A stretch of 64,000 bases of DNA from Equus caballus. Taxonomy: Eukaryota; Chordata; Mammalia; Perissodactyla; Equidae. Every line of letters starts with the position of its first letter. Positions within the stretch are counted from its first letter, which is position 1. The position numbers and the translations under genes were made by a program. The notes beneath the pieces were generated by a model, which did no database searches, was not told the DNA's origin, and saw nothing but the letters and a program-made list of their open reading frames with translations. Where the stretch lies: positions 51,341,622 through 51,405,621 of the forward strand of contig NC_091710.1 of NCBI RefSeq assembly GCF_041296265.1, in the 5' to 3' direction. Below are positions 22,788 through 34,744 of the stretch, one piece after another.

Positions 22788-23544
22788 TTCAAAAGTACAA
22801 AGATTTTGGGGTGCTGCAGGAATATTGGTTATTTTGATATTTCTCAAGATGGAGAGATGTAGCTGCTGTACATTTAACGTGAGGGGTTTAGATCATACTG
22901 ACTTCTTGAAATAAATCTCCCCTTTGGCTTTAGTCTGAACAGTCTTCACCAAGAATCCCACTGAGCTCTTCTCCCCCGAGCCTGCTAAGCCATTGTCCTC
23001 TCCACACTCAGGAGCCTACTCACCCCAGAACCTCAAAACCCTCCTTCCCACGTCTGTCGTGCCCCTGAATCGTGAAATCTTTTAACCCTCCACTCCCCTG
23101 GGGTCCAGTTCCGTCCAAGGGTCTAGACCTCCAGAGATAAGCAGGAACCACCTTCAGAAAAGAAGAGGCCTTTGTTCCATGAACTTTTCAAATGAAAGCA
23201 CTATTTCTTGCCTTTTGGGAACAATAAAAAGTCCATATTCAAGCAGATGGGAAACAGAGAAGAGACCAGGCTCCTTATCATCGTTATCAACTTGAAACAA
23301 GTGCAGACACTAAACACACAGCCTTGTGCTTAATGAAAGCTGTTCGAACGGAAGAGCATCAGAGAGACTGGAGGGCACAGCAGCCTGGGCCCCATCCCCA
23401 GGCAAATGCCCTCCTTCTCTCACTGCGCTGAGTGTCTCTGAGCCTCCTCATCTCAGACCCAGAAATACCCGTGACTCTGCGCTCTCCACTCACTCAGGCT
23501 CCTGCTCTCCCATCCAGAGCCTGAGCTCCAGGTGACTTACAGCC

Positions 23545-24361
23545 AGGAGGACTCTCCGCCCCCTCCCCTGACCTTCCTTTCTGGGCCCTCTAGACGCAGG
23601 CTGCGCCTCTGGGAGAGAGAGCTGACCAAGTTCCTGCCCAGAACAAGCCTGGGACCGAGGTACAGGACATGACCATCTCCTTTAAGGGGGTGAAGCCTCT
23701 GCTCGAGAAGCATCAAGCGAGACACCAGAAGGTGTGTTGTGGGGGTCTGCAGTCCATTGTGCCACAGACTAGCCACAAAGTCACTCAGAATGGAGGACAT
23801 TGGACTGAGAGGCTCTTCAAGGGCTCTTTGAGCAACAAACGCTTAGAGTCCATGACACGGGCTTGTGCAACACAGCAGCTTCATCAGCAAAACTTGAAAA
23901 CGCTGTTCCAAGGGCCTCAGTATGTAGAGACCAGGCTCGAATCAGGTGTGTGGATCAGGTTGGGTGAGGAGTAGGTAGCCTGAGTTTGAGAAGCAGATTG
24001 TTGGGGGGAACAGGGAATAAGCATGGACATGATAGTCAAGGATCAGAGAAAAATTATGATCCTGCATGACCAACACATAGCCAGTAAGAGTTCTCGTGAG
24101 TTACCACAGAAAGGTGAATTCTCTCCCCCCTGACGTGACTGACATTATCTGTTTGAAGTAGACACACCTCCTCTTAGTCTCTCCCTTGGAGACTGGCTCC
24201 GCCTCTCCTCCCTCCCTCCTTCGCCTGTGCCTGGCCCTCCTCGTCCTTCTGCAGGCCTTCAGGGAACAGCCACCTGCACCTGCAGACGCTCTCCTGTCTG
24301 CTCTAGCAACGAGCGCCCCTCTGGGACCTGGAGAGTCAAAAAGACCCCTCACGCAGCCTAA
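23545..24361 (+). pseudogene. Class B alpha-defensin pseudogene, unit 2
   Basis: Exon equivalents 23545-23716 and 24255-24361. It has the same start-codon, donor and cysteine losses as the unit 1 copy, so the gene was dead before the array expanded. The upstream flank (around 23330-23410) shares variants with unit 4 rather than units 1 and 3. Confidence 0.85.
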
Positions 24362-25593
24362 GCTGTCATCACGGAGCTTGCGGATGGAGACAAAAAGCAG
24401 CACAAGACTCCATTAGAAGACCTGGAAAAGAGGGGACTCTTTGTACCTCCCACCTTTTCTCAATTCTCTCTCCAAAATACACTTTAAGCATTAAACTCAG
24501 TGTGCTTGGATTTTTCTCCTCTCTGATTTCTTTGACCTTTTCAGATGGTTTAATTCTCTGGTTCACTTGCACAGAGAATTCTGTCCCCAAGGGTCTTCAT
24601 TAAGTTAACTGGTCTTTGCATCTCAGTGCCACACACTTTGAGCATCACACCACGATAAGAAAACAGTACAAATGAAAATAATTATCAATTACAATATTTT
24701 CTCGCTATAAAATTGGATCCATCCGTAATGATGCTCAAAAGAGGGAAGTGACTATGAAATCTACCGTAAGGTGTTGTGACTCAAGGAAAGGTGGCTCCAA
24801 TGGGCTACGCTGACTTGTTTCTTAAATTTACGAGCTGGGAGGGCATTGATATAGAGGAATATTGTTCTTGTTTTTGGCTGGAAGGTTATATTTAGATATA
24901 TTGTTTTCTAACTGTATCGATAAGAGAGAGTGAATTAAAGCTTCAGTGAGCCACAACTCAGGACAAAGTAAACGCTGTGCCCAAACCCGTAAAGTGCTAA
25001 CCAGCATGAGTGGTCTCCACCAATGAGCAGACAGACGAGGAGTTCAGAAGCTGGTCCAGAGAGCTGGTCATGAACTGGGACCAGTAAAATAGCTTGCCCG
25101 CCTTTGGAGCCCAAATGGTCAATTAGGCCAATGTCCCAACAAGCAGTGGGTCTCAAACTCTAGCTCTTCAAAGACATTGAGCCTACTAATTGTAATAAAT
25201 TCCTGCTAATCTTAATAAAATTCTAGCAAGAAATAAATATTTGTAACAATGCTAATGAACCAAGTCAATCCAGGAGAATGATGAGACAATGGCTCCTACA
25301 CTTACTGTCCTGCCACAACTTACAAAGCACCTTATGTGTCAGGAAGGCAAGTCTCTAAACACAAAGCGTCTATACAAGGCAGGGATTGAAGAGTACTACA
25401 CAAGGATAAAAGAACTCATCTTTATTCCCAAAAAAGTCTCGGCCTGATGATAAGCAGGGGCTCGGGTTGGAGTCATCCTGGAGACACAGCCAGCGCCTTT
25501 TCCCGATCAAGAGTCAGCTGTTTGACATCCAGACCTACAGTGTTGCAGAAAATCAGATGACCGCACAAATCAGTAGTGTCTGTCTCAAGAAAA

Positions 25594-25997
25594 CGTATCA
25601 GTGAGTTTCTCCCAAGAAACAGGACTTATAGGATGTGTAAACACAGAGAGGTTTATTTTAAGCAATTGTGATTCTGGAGGCTGGCAGGTCTGTAATATGA
25701 GGACGGGCCATCAGGCTCGAGACCCAGGGAAGAGTGGATGTGCAGCTCAAGCCTGAAGGCAGTGTGAGGCAGGATTCCTTCTTGCCCAGGGGAGGACGGC
25801 GTTTGTTCCATTCAGGTCATCAACGGATTGCATCAGGACCACCCACATTATGGAGGGCAGTCTGCTTTACTCACAGTCCATTGATTTAAGGACTAATCTC
25901 ATCCACAAAACAATCTGCAGAAATGTCTAGATTAATGTTCAACCAAATAGCTGGACACCGTGGCCTATGCAAGCTGACAGAGAAACTTAACCATCAC
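25594..25997 (-). mobile_element. Solo LTR fossil, ERVL/MLT2-like, unit 2
   Basis: Same fossil as at 10916. Confidence 0.55.
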
Positions 25998-26240
25998 ACC
26001 GGACCTTCCGCTTTCCAGGGCGATCTTCGAAGCCTCCCGAGTCCAATCTTGGTCCCATGCTTCAGAGGGGCTGTAATATAACTTCTTTCCACTGGCATCT
26101 CCCTCATGTTTTCTCATATTTCAGGAGCCTGAAACCTAAAACACTTCTGTCATTTACATGTAAAGCTCATGGGATGATGGTTTTGCTTTGTTTTATTTTG
26201 ATACCCATCTATAATTGTGTAATTGATACCATCTTCGAAT

Positions 26241-26262
26241 ACTCAATGACGTCATTGAGTCA
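26241..26262. promoter_or_regulatory. Palindromic CRE/AP-1-like site, unit 2
   Basis: The 20 bp palindrome is intact at 26241-26260 with the AP-1-like TGAGTCA running to 26262. Confidence 0.4.
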
Positions 26263-27126
26263 GGCATGGCACTGACTGCCTCACCTGGCACACCATCAGG
26301 TGGGAGAGAGGCGACCGTCATGTCTGAGAAGTGAGGAAGGGAGACTCACGACATGGTGACCAGTCTTCAGTCTCAGGTTTATTGACTCCAAAATGCATGG
26401 TCTCAAACTTTAGACACCATACCTCCAAACTGTGGAAAATCTGCTACAGAGAAAGCTGATGAAGTTGTAGCCTTGAAGGGACCTGGGAAGTAGGATCAAG
26501 GTGCTGCCGTTTCTTCTGGGCATGATAAAAACTCATCTCAGGAGGCTTCAGGGGAGAGATATCAGCATCAGTGTTTGAAGGAGGAATCGAGAAACTCTGT
26601 TCTGGTCTCCAGATTGCAAAACTGTGTCCCCGTGGGTACCTCGTTTAACTTCCCAGGGCTTCAGTTTCGTCATCGGAAAACCGAGAGCTTCGGCCTCAGT
26701 GGTCTCTAACGGGTCTTGTTTTTCCAAAGAATTTGGACTTCACGATTGTGGAAAAGTCTTTGGGGCCACAGGGCAGACATGGACAATATGAAAGAGACGA
26801 ACCTGGCTGTGCTCCAACAGAAATTTACAGCAACAGTTGGAGGATCAGACGCGGCCCACGGGCCATATAATTACTGACCACTAGCCTGGACCTTCTTCTG
26901 TTTCAGGAGATATCTGGAAGCAGAGCAACAGGCAAGAGGGGCAAGTATGTGAATGTGTGTGGATACGGGGACGAGGAGGACAAGGGTGGTTACAGCGCGG
27001 AGCTCAGATAGACAAAGCTGTGAGGGCTCAGGTCCTACTGGCAGGCATGGCCCAGTCAGAACTTGTGCAGTCTGAGGCAATGAGCATTGCTTTAGCTCTA
27101 TCAGGACCTCTCGATGTGCCTATTCT

Positions 27127-27355
27127 TTTTTTTTTTTTTTTAAAGATTTTATTATTTCCTTTTTCTCCCCAAAGCCCCCCGGTACATAGTTGTATATTCT
27201 TCGTTGTGGGTTCTTCTAGTTGTGGCATGTGGGACGCTGCCTCAGCGTGGTCTGATGAGCAGTGCCATGTCCGCGCCCAGGATTCGAACCAACGAAACAC
27301 TGGGCTGCCTGCAGCGGAGCGCGCGAACTTAACCACTCGGCCACGGGGCCAGCCC
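27127..27355 (-). mobile_element. ERE1-type SINE, minus strand, unit 2
   Basis: Same insertion as in unit 1, at the same base. The downstream duplication (27356-27372) has one substitution, shared with unit 4. Confidence 0.92.
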
Positions 27356-27452
27356 CTCGATGTGCCCATTCTACTGAACGTTTAGCTTCTCCAATTCTCC
27401 TTACATCCACCACCCCGGGCATGTGGCTGGTGCTCCCTTTTCCTCCAGGGAA

Positions 27453-27623
27453 GGTAAGCGTGACCTGCTATGCAGAAGAGGACCTGTCAGTGTCAGGCGC
27501 ATCTCTTGGGGCCTGCACTCTCAGCGGTGCTCATCACTTGGCTTCTTCAATGGGCGCACCAACATTCAAGATCCGGATCGAAGGCCTGGAGGGAACAGTT
27601 GCTACCTTCTGTGCCTGTCCCTG
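27453..27623 (+). pseudogene. Possible class D defensin exon relic, unit 2
   Basis: Same sequence as at 12775; low-confidence resemblance only. Confidence 0.22.
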
Positions 27624-27855
27624 AGCTCTTTTTCTCATCCCAGGTAAAGTCTTCACAACAAGCTTGTGTTTCTACTTTTTGGATGTTTGATAAGTGTATC
27701 AGTTGGGACTCGTGTAAACACCAGCAAGAGATTTTTGACTGAAACGCTCTTAAGCAAAATTCTGGATGAGATACTTGGGGAATTCAAAGGGTGATGTTGG
27801 CCTCAGACACGAAGCGGTATAAATGAGCAAATGATACTGAAGGTCAGTCTGTCAA

Positions 27856-27878
27856 TCTCTCTCTCTCTCTATCTATCC
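27856..27878. repeat. Simple repeat (TC)n/(TATC)n, unit 2
   Basis: Same repeat as at 13178. Confidence 0.8.
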
Positions 27879-27993
27879 ATAATGACCTATTATCTATCGA
27901 TCTCTTCCACTGCCCTGGAGATATGCATGGTCCGCTTCCTCCCCACGCACACCTTGTTTTACTGTTCCCCATTGCTCTTAACATCTTGAACTG

Positions 27994-28380
27994 TGTATGT
28001 TACATTTCTAAGGCCGCCATAACAAAATACCACAGACTGGGTGGTTTAAAGAACAGAAATTTATTTCTCACAGTTCTGGAGGCTAGAAGTCCAAAATCCA
28101 GGTGTCACAGGGTGGCTTTCTGCTGAGGCCTCTCTCTCCGGCTTGCAGATGGCCCCTTCTCACTGTGTCCTTTACACTCATTCATCCATCTGTGTCCCAA
28201 TTGCCTCTTCTCATAAGGGCACTAGTCCTTGTGAGGGGTGGATTAAGCACCCACTCTAATGGCCTCCTTTTAACTTCATCACCTCTGTAGAGGCCCATCT
28301 CAAAATACAGTCACGTTTGAGGTACTGGGGCTTAAGGCTTCAACATGTGAATTCCGGGGCCCATGAGTCAGCCTATAGCA
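27994..28380 (-). mobile_element. Solo LTR fossil, MaLR/MLT1-like, unit 2
   Basis: Same fossil as at 13316. Confidence 0.65.
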
Positions 28381-30231
28381 CCGTTCTATCATTTGATCTT
28401 TTTCTTGAATCCTGTCTCTCCCTCAGACACTGAGAAGAGAGCCCTGTGGTGTGGGGATTTCTGTGTTGTTGGTCATCTGCTGTAGCCGCAGTGCTGACAA
28501 CAGTGTTTGGAATACGGAAGAAACCAGAAACCATAAATAATTCCTGAGGGAGTACATTATGCCTTTTTTCTCAACTAAAACAGTGAGTTACCTAATGCTT
28601 AGGTTGAAGGTTAAGTTATTGTTTGGGCGTTAATTTCCCTTGTAATAAAAAACATACTCTCAAAACCATTTTACAGGGCTCAACACCAAAACTTGGGGGC
28701 TCAAAGTCATGTCATGTTTGCGACCAAACCAGGCCCCAAGGTCACTCTCAGATCTTTTTCGCTGTCTTGAATCTGAGGCTTTCTTTGCACCTGCCAGTTT
28801 GCCTTTCCACACCGTAGTCCCGGCCTGGACAGCAGCTCAGTGCCCAGCTTCCTGCAGCTCGCTGTCAGAAACCCCGACACTGACTTCCTGGGTTTCTTGC
28901 CACCGGGTTTTCCTGAGGTCTCCATGGCTGTGAGGACCTGGGAAGACCGCACTACTGTGTAGACCTGTAAGTCTCGCCTTTGCTAAGCCTAGTGGTACCT
29001 CTGGTTGTGAGACATCAAATTCGGATGCCAGTGGTGGTCTTCATCCTCCTACCTTCAGCTGGACCCAGCACGGTTACCAGAACAATCCAAGCCCTCCTGA
29101 GGTAAGGAGCAGGCAAGAAATCCCCTCGGACAATCTTACTGCAGATGCTAGTGCCACGCGTGAGCATTGTCACCTTCTTTCTGCAAAATTGTGAAGCTGA
29201 GTGTCAGCCCTAGAGCAAAAATGAAGCAGGTGTGTAAGTAAGGGCCCCATAAGCATTATCACCACCCCAACTGGAGTAGTCTGAAACCCCTCCCGGACAC
29301 ACCTCAGATCTTGTAATGATTCATTTTCCCCTGCAAGGCTGTCACTGTTGTTCAATCTGTAAGATGCTGTACATGTGCGCATGCCCAGAGTGAGTGGAGA
29401 AGCACAGCGTGTGATGTGCATCCCTGAGCTACCTCCACATGCCTCTGGGCATCCTCCCTGCCTTCTCTGGGCTGGGGGCCTCTGCAGTTCAGCTTGAAAG
29501 CGTGGGGGGAGAACCTTTCACTCCTCTCATCGGCCCTTCCTCTGAGGCCTGTCTGCCTGGGGAGAAGGGGGGAGGCTTCTTCCTTGCATGACACCATACG
29601 GGACATTCTAGCTCCCTCCAGGGCCGCCAGCAGAGAATGAGCTCAGGGAGTGCTTCTTAGAAAAGGCCAGATTTCCCGGGAACATGGAAATATGATAAAA
29701 AAAACAAAGCAAAACGATGTGGGCTGTTATACTGGAAGCCAGATGGGAGAGAGGAATGAGGAGGAGCACATTGGAGAGGTTCTCGTGGTCTGATCTGTCA
29801 CAGATGAGGAGGATTTCAATCTCTGATGCTGGAGGGCCCTGCCGGGAGAAGGAGCCTTCCCACCACCTTGACTGCACTTTCTGGAGCCAGAGAACCTGCG
29901 TAAATACAGAGAGAGACAGACGCGGTGTGGACAAAGCACATCAGCTCGCATGACAATTTGTTCAGAAACGAACGTCCCCAGACCCAGGTGATTCCAGCCT
30001 TGGGAATGCTGCTGCCCCGCTCACTAGTGTCCCCGTCTTATCTGAGTATCTGACCATTTATGTCAGTTGTCAGAACGTTTAGGCGTTTCACTGTTTTCAT
30101 CCTTTTCGCTCTCTGATGTCTCGTTCATTAGCAGTCAGTCATTCCTGTGCTAAGTGCAATAACAGTCAATTTTTTAAAAGGACACAAACCAAACAGACAA
30201 TAAGAGAAAACACAGCAGATAACTCATAACT

Positions 30232-30470
30232 GGTCACCAAACAGTATACATAGCGTGATGTCACTTTTATTGAAATACAGTAAATATACAGAACAGGGTC
30301 CAAAGACTACCCAGGAAACAACAGTTCTCAGAAGGGCTGAGTTGCAGGTGGTTCTGTGAGTTCTGTTTTAGTCTCTAGTTTTGGATGTGTTTCTATATTG
30401 AGCATGAATCGTTATGGTAATAGGAAAAAAATTAAGCGATAAAGTAGGAAAAGGAAAAATAAAAAGAAGG
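30232..30470 (+). mobile_element. Old L1 3'-end fragment (tentative), unit 3
   Basis: Same fragment as at 3044. Confidence 0.35.
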
Positions 30471-31828
30471 ATCTGAAAATATTTAGAATGCATTCAATTT
30501 TTCAAAATCACTTTGCTCAGCTCTACTGACTCTGGCAGTGTGTTCATAGATTTTTCATCTGGAGAAAACAAGCTTGAAGTCGGCCATCCATCCGTAGGAC
30601 TTTCTCTAAAGAAACTGTACCTGCAATGTATCAGTTCCTGTGATCTGTTTCCTACATGTCATGTGGCTAGATGCAGAGGTGTCTCAGACGAGTGGAGGGA
30701 GAAATGGATGGAAGATGAAGCAGACACAGAGAGCCAACAGGCAGGGGGTCCTCGTGCCTGGGAGCCTCCTGATGGGGAGAGCACCCAGGAGGGAGACGGG
30801 AGCCTGGTCTTCCCTGGGGTGTGAGAGGCCTCCAGCCCTGTGGGGATACAATTCTGAGGGCAGCAGGAGCATGGGGTGATGAGCCACGGAGAAGGCTTTG
30901 TCCTAAAATGCCATCTCTGTGTGCTGCTGGCCTAGGCGTTTGATGACCAGACCTTTGATGGCTCTCTGATCCTGTGGCTCCCCTTCAACACCACCTATGT
31001 GTCTTGACAAAGGCCCATATTGCCTTCCCTGCTCCCCATGTGCCTACGGTCACCAGCAGTAAGCGGGACCTCGCAGCATCATCTGCTCTCTGGAATAGCC
31101 TGGGACACAAAACCTTTCTCCAAAACCAGATCTATTGATGCCTTAAGATATCAGGAATTTATTTCCCTTCAGGCTCATTCGCTTGCACCATACTTTTCAG
31201 CATGGGCAGGTTCACTCCATGTTAAGTTCTAAACTCATGGCTCAGGGGAATTCACTCCCTCTTTCCGCGGATTTCCACGTTGCAGATGTGAGCACGGTGT
31301 TTGTCCTGGCCCTCAAGTTGGCAGAGGCTGGATCAGACTCAGAGTTAAGACAAGAAAAATGTTTCTTTAGGCGTTATTGTAAATGGCAGCAAGTTTGAAG
31401 TCAAAGGACAATAGTCAATGGTGAGTTAATACAGTAAACAAAACAAGAAAGGCAAAAAGAAAGCTATTTTGTGCTAAATTATTCCACAGAAACACAGTAA
31501 AGTCTACAATCATTTCCCAGACTGTCGGTAGAATTTTCTAGAAATACTTCTCCCAGAAAGAAACCTAGGAAGAGGATGCTGGGCGGCAAGGTCATCCTGT
31601 AGTCTAGGCTGAGCCATGAGCGGGTCCCGTGAGTCCTTGTCCAACGCAGACAAATGGGCTCCCAGCCATGTTCTGGTTCACTGTCAATGCTGAGATCGAC
31701 CTGTTAGACTGCGGACTGGACAGTGATTTTTGAAACCTCCCATCTCTTTCTAGATTTCCCAAGAAAGCAGGATATTTCTGGGCTGCAGAAGGATGAAACG
31801 AGGCTGAAAAGAAAATTTTATTCGATAG

Positions 31829-32073
31829 GGGCCAGCCCTGAGGCTGAGTGGTTGGGTTCACGTTCAGCTTCTGTGGCTCAGGGCTTGGCCGGTTGGGATC
31901 CTGGATACCTAACAAGCACTGCTCATCAAGCCATGCTGAGGCGGCGTCCCACATAGCTCAACCAGAAGGACATACTACTAGAAGATACAGCTATGTACTG
32001 GGGGGCTTTGGGGAGAAGAGGAAAAAACAAGATTGGCAACAGATGTGAGCTCAGAGCCAATCTTTGAAGAAAG
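31829..32073 (+). mobile_element. ERE-type SINE, plus strand, unit 3
   Basis: Same insertion as at 4641. Confidence 0.8.
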
Positions 32074-32523
32074 CGTTCTTCAATAAATAAGGACACTGGG
32101 TGATGAAGCACAGGGCAGAATCCTCGCAGAAAGCTTGAAACTGGAACCAAGCTTTCCCAAATTGCCCCGCCATCATCTCTACAGATGGAGAGAGAACACG
32201 TCACAGGGATGCAGACTGGGAGGGAATAGTGGGACCCCATATGCCAAGCTCAGGGATGTTCCATGAAGGACAGGAAGGCAGGGGGAATAGAGAAGGTATT
32301 AAACCTGCTGCTGCAGGGCCTCAGGCAGAGGAGGACTGCACAGTGAAAGCTGAACTCATTGAAGCGGGTAGTTCAGTCCAAGGTCATCCAGTTCATTTGC
32401 TAACTAACCTGGGTGTCGCAGGTGTGTTTTTAGCACTTGCTTCATCCCAAGTTCTATCTTAACTGCTAGGATGTATCATTTGATATGATCGTGTGATGGT
32501 GATCAAATCCTAAAATGACAATA

Positions 32524-32664
32524 AGAGCATTTCTGGAGTTTGGACCACGAACCAGGCATTGCTCTAAGCATTTTGGACGGCGTTATCATTTTATCCTCAC
32601 CACAACGCAATGAAGACAAAGAAACTGAGAGGCAGAAACCTGCTTTCCCAGATGCACACACACA
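32524..32664 (-). mobile_element. MIR-like fragment, unit 3
   Basis: Same fragment as at 5335. Confidence 0.5.
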
Positions 32665-33242
32665 GGACATAAAGGCCTGAGACAGATGGGGTCCCTGCCC
32701 TCAAGGCCCCTCCCTCAGCGAGCAGGGAAAGCACAGACCCAGGATGCAGGCCAGGCTAATGACCTTCCAGACATTTTCTATTAATTCTGATTCCTGACTT
32801 TGTCTCTCACATTTAGGAAGAAGGAGTTGTCTTCTTTCCATCCTTCCTTCCATTGTGTCCGTATGTTGATTATTCTGTTGGTATATCCCTCTAGTGGGAA
32901 ACGTCACATCTTTTCAACCTATACTTAAATGAGTATTTCCCTGTGAATAGTGAGAGTTAGTCACGATCCCGGATCTCCATCTCCTCTTCTTTCTTGATCA
33001 ATTCCCAAGTCTGGCTGATTTTCTTGGGAATTCTGATTCCCAATAGCAATTCATGAGTTTTTTTTAAAATTTTCCCCCTTTGTTTGCTAACCTTTCCTTA
33101 ACAAGAGCCTTAAGATAGATAGCCTTATCAAGCATTCATGGGAAATTAATAAAGGTAGACTAGTAATAAGTTCTACTGAGTCTTTGTTCATTCAACTCTG
33201 CTTCTTTGCTCTCATGTCAGCTCACTTGGGCCTTCTATTTAA

Positions 33243-33519
33243 TTGATTTGAGTGCATCCTGGAGCAATATTTTCCCAAAGGGCTTCATGCCTAGCAATTT
33301 CCTGAGTCTGGAACATCCAAAACCAGAGCATCTGTCCCTATAGATGGTATTATATATTGCCTCAGCACAGAATTGTATATTAAGTGATGTTCTCTCAGAA
33401 TTTGTGAAAATGCAATCTAGTATCCAGTGTGAGTGAGAAATCTCGTACACGTCTGATTATTGCCCTTTGTTAGCCACGCTTTTGGAAGTTTTCAACCATA
33501 TCTCTTGACGTCTGAGATG
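33243..33519 (+). mobile_element. Old L1 fragment, unit 3
   Basis: Same fragment as at 6053. Confidence 0.45.
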
Positions 33520-33681
33520 CCCTATGAGGCATGTGCACACATTTTACTGGTAAATATTCAAGCAGATGAGAAATAGGGAAGGTTATCATGTTCCTATGAG
33601 GCGTTAGTCACGACAGCTGAAAAACAAACATGGACACCAGAAAATAGAGGCATCATGAGGTGGGGGCGGGGGGAGCAACTA

Positions 33682-33799
33682 GATCAAAAGGACATCAAAG
33701 TTCCTCTGGGCCGACAAGAGGATCTTTGGCCGCCCCACCTTCACCTAGTCACACATTCAACACAACACCTTCTTTCCTCCAATCTGTCTCCTATAAATA
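33682..33799 (+). promoter_or_regulatory. Class A defensin promoter, unit 3
   Basis: TATAAATA at 33792-33799; TCF/LEF-like GATCAAAA at 33682-33689 and ATCAAAG at 33694-33700. Confidence 0.6.
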
Positions 33800-33877
33800 C
33801 AGACTGCCTCTGGGCTCCCCATTCACTCAGGCTCCTGCACTGCCATCTGGACCCTGTTCTCCAGGTGACTCACGGCC

Positions 33878-34563
33878 ATGAGGACCCTCGCCCTCCTCGC
33901 TGCCCTTCTTCTCTTGGCCTTCCATGCCCAGGCTGAGCCCCTGGGAGAGAACGATGACCAGGTTCCTGCTCAGGACCAGCCTGGAGCCGACGTCCAGGGG
34001 ATGACCATCTCCTTTGAGGGGGACGAACGCTCCACTCGAGATGCTGCAGGTGAGAGACCAACCAGTTTGCTGTTAGGATCTGCAGGCCAATTAGAGGGAC
34101 TTGTCAGTACATGGAGGCTGGGCTCAAATTGGGTGAGTGGATGAGGTGGGGTGAGGAGTAAGTAACCCTAAGTTTGAGAGGTGGACTGTTGAGAAAGAAT
34201 CTACATGATAGAGTGGGATCAGAGAAAAAATTAGGAACCTGCATGACCAACACCTAGTCAGGAAGATTTCTTGTGAGCTATGACAAGACGGTGAATTCTC
34301 TCCACCCTAACATGACTGGTTTGGTCTACTGTAAGAAGACACCTGGCCTCTCTGCATATCCCCTGGAGGCTGGTTCTGCCTCTTTGCCCTCCCTCCTTCC
34401 CCTTGTACCTGACAGTCCTCTTCCTTCCACAGGCTCTAGGCCAGGTCTTATCTGCCACTGCAGCTCCTTTTGCCAAAGACCATATAGGGAAGAGGGGATC
34501 TGTACCAGAGGCCTACCCATAAGGCTTTGCTGTCGTCCTGATCGTCGTCGTGGTCCTCGCTGA
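33878..34563 (+). CDS. DEFA: Alpha-defensin precursor, class A gene 3
   Basis: Coding exons 33878-34049 and 34433-34563, intron 383 bp, 100 residues. The prosegment has ENDD in place of EKDD and GDERS in place of GAERS, making it more acidic; gene 4 shares both changes. The mature part reads ICHCSSFC, then QRPYREEGIC, then TRGLPIRLCC and PDRRRGPR, net charge about +7 by count. The extra acidic prosegment residues may help neutralise the cationic mature peptide before processing, as known for the family. AATAAA is at 34663-34668. Confidence 0.93.
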
Positions 34564-34744
34564 GCTTTGTGGATTGAGACCCAAAGCAGCAACGGATTCT
34601 ATTGCAAGACCTGCAAAAGGGTTTACTCTTTCTACCTTCAATTTTTCTTAAATCTTCTCCAAAATAAACTTCCAGCGTTGAATGCAGTGTGTTTGTCAAT
34701 TTCTTCTCTTTTTCCTTTTTTGGCTTTTCATAGAGCTTGTTTAT

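Larger units (their letters stand above)
15272..29949. repeat. Tandem array unit 2 (14,678 bp)
   Basis: Complete unit, the best reference copy. It holds an intact class A gene, full spacer, class B pseudogene, both LTR fossils and both ERE SINEs. Its left half is nearly identical to unit 5 and its right half to units 1 and 4. Non-gene stretches such as 15,800-17,150, 20,060-22,360 and 28,380-29,949 contain nothing I can name apart from the listed repeats. Confidence 0.92.

Noticed and set aside
26957-27385. 142-codon plus-strand open frame in units 2 and 4
   Set aside because: It runs through the minus-strand ERE SINE, and unit 3 without the SINE does not have it. It is an accident of the insertion.
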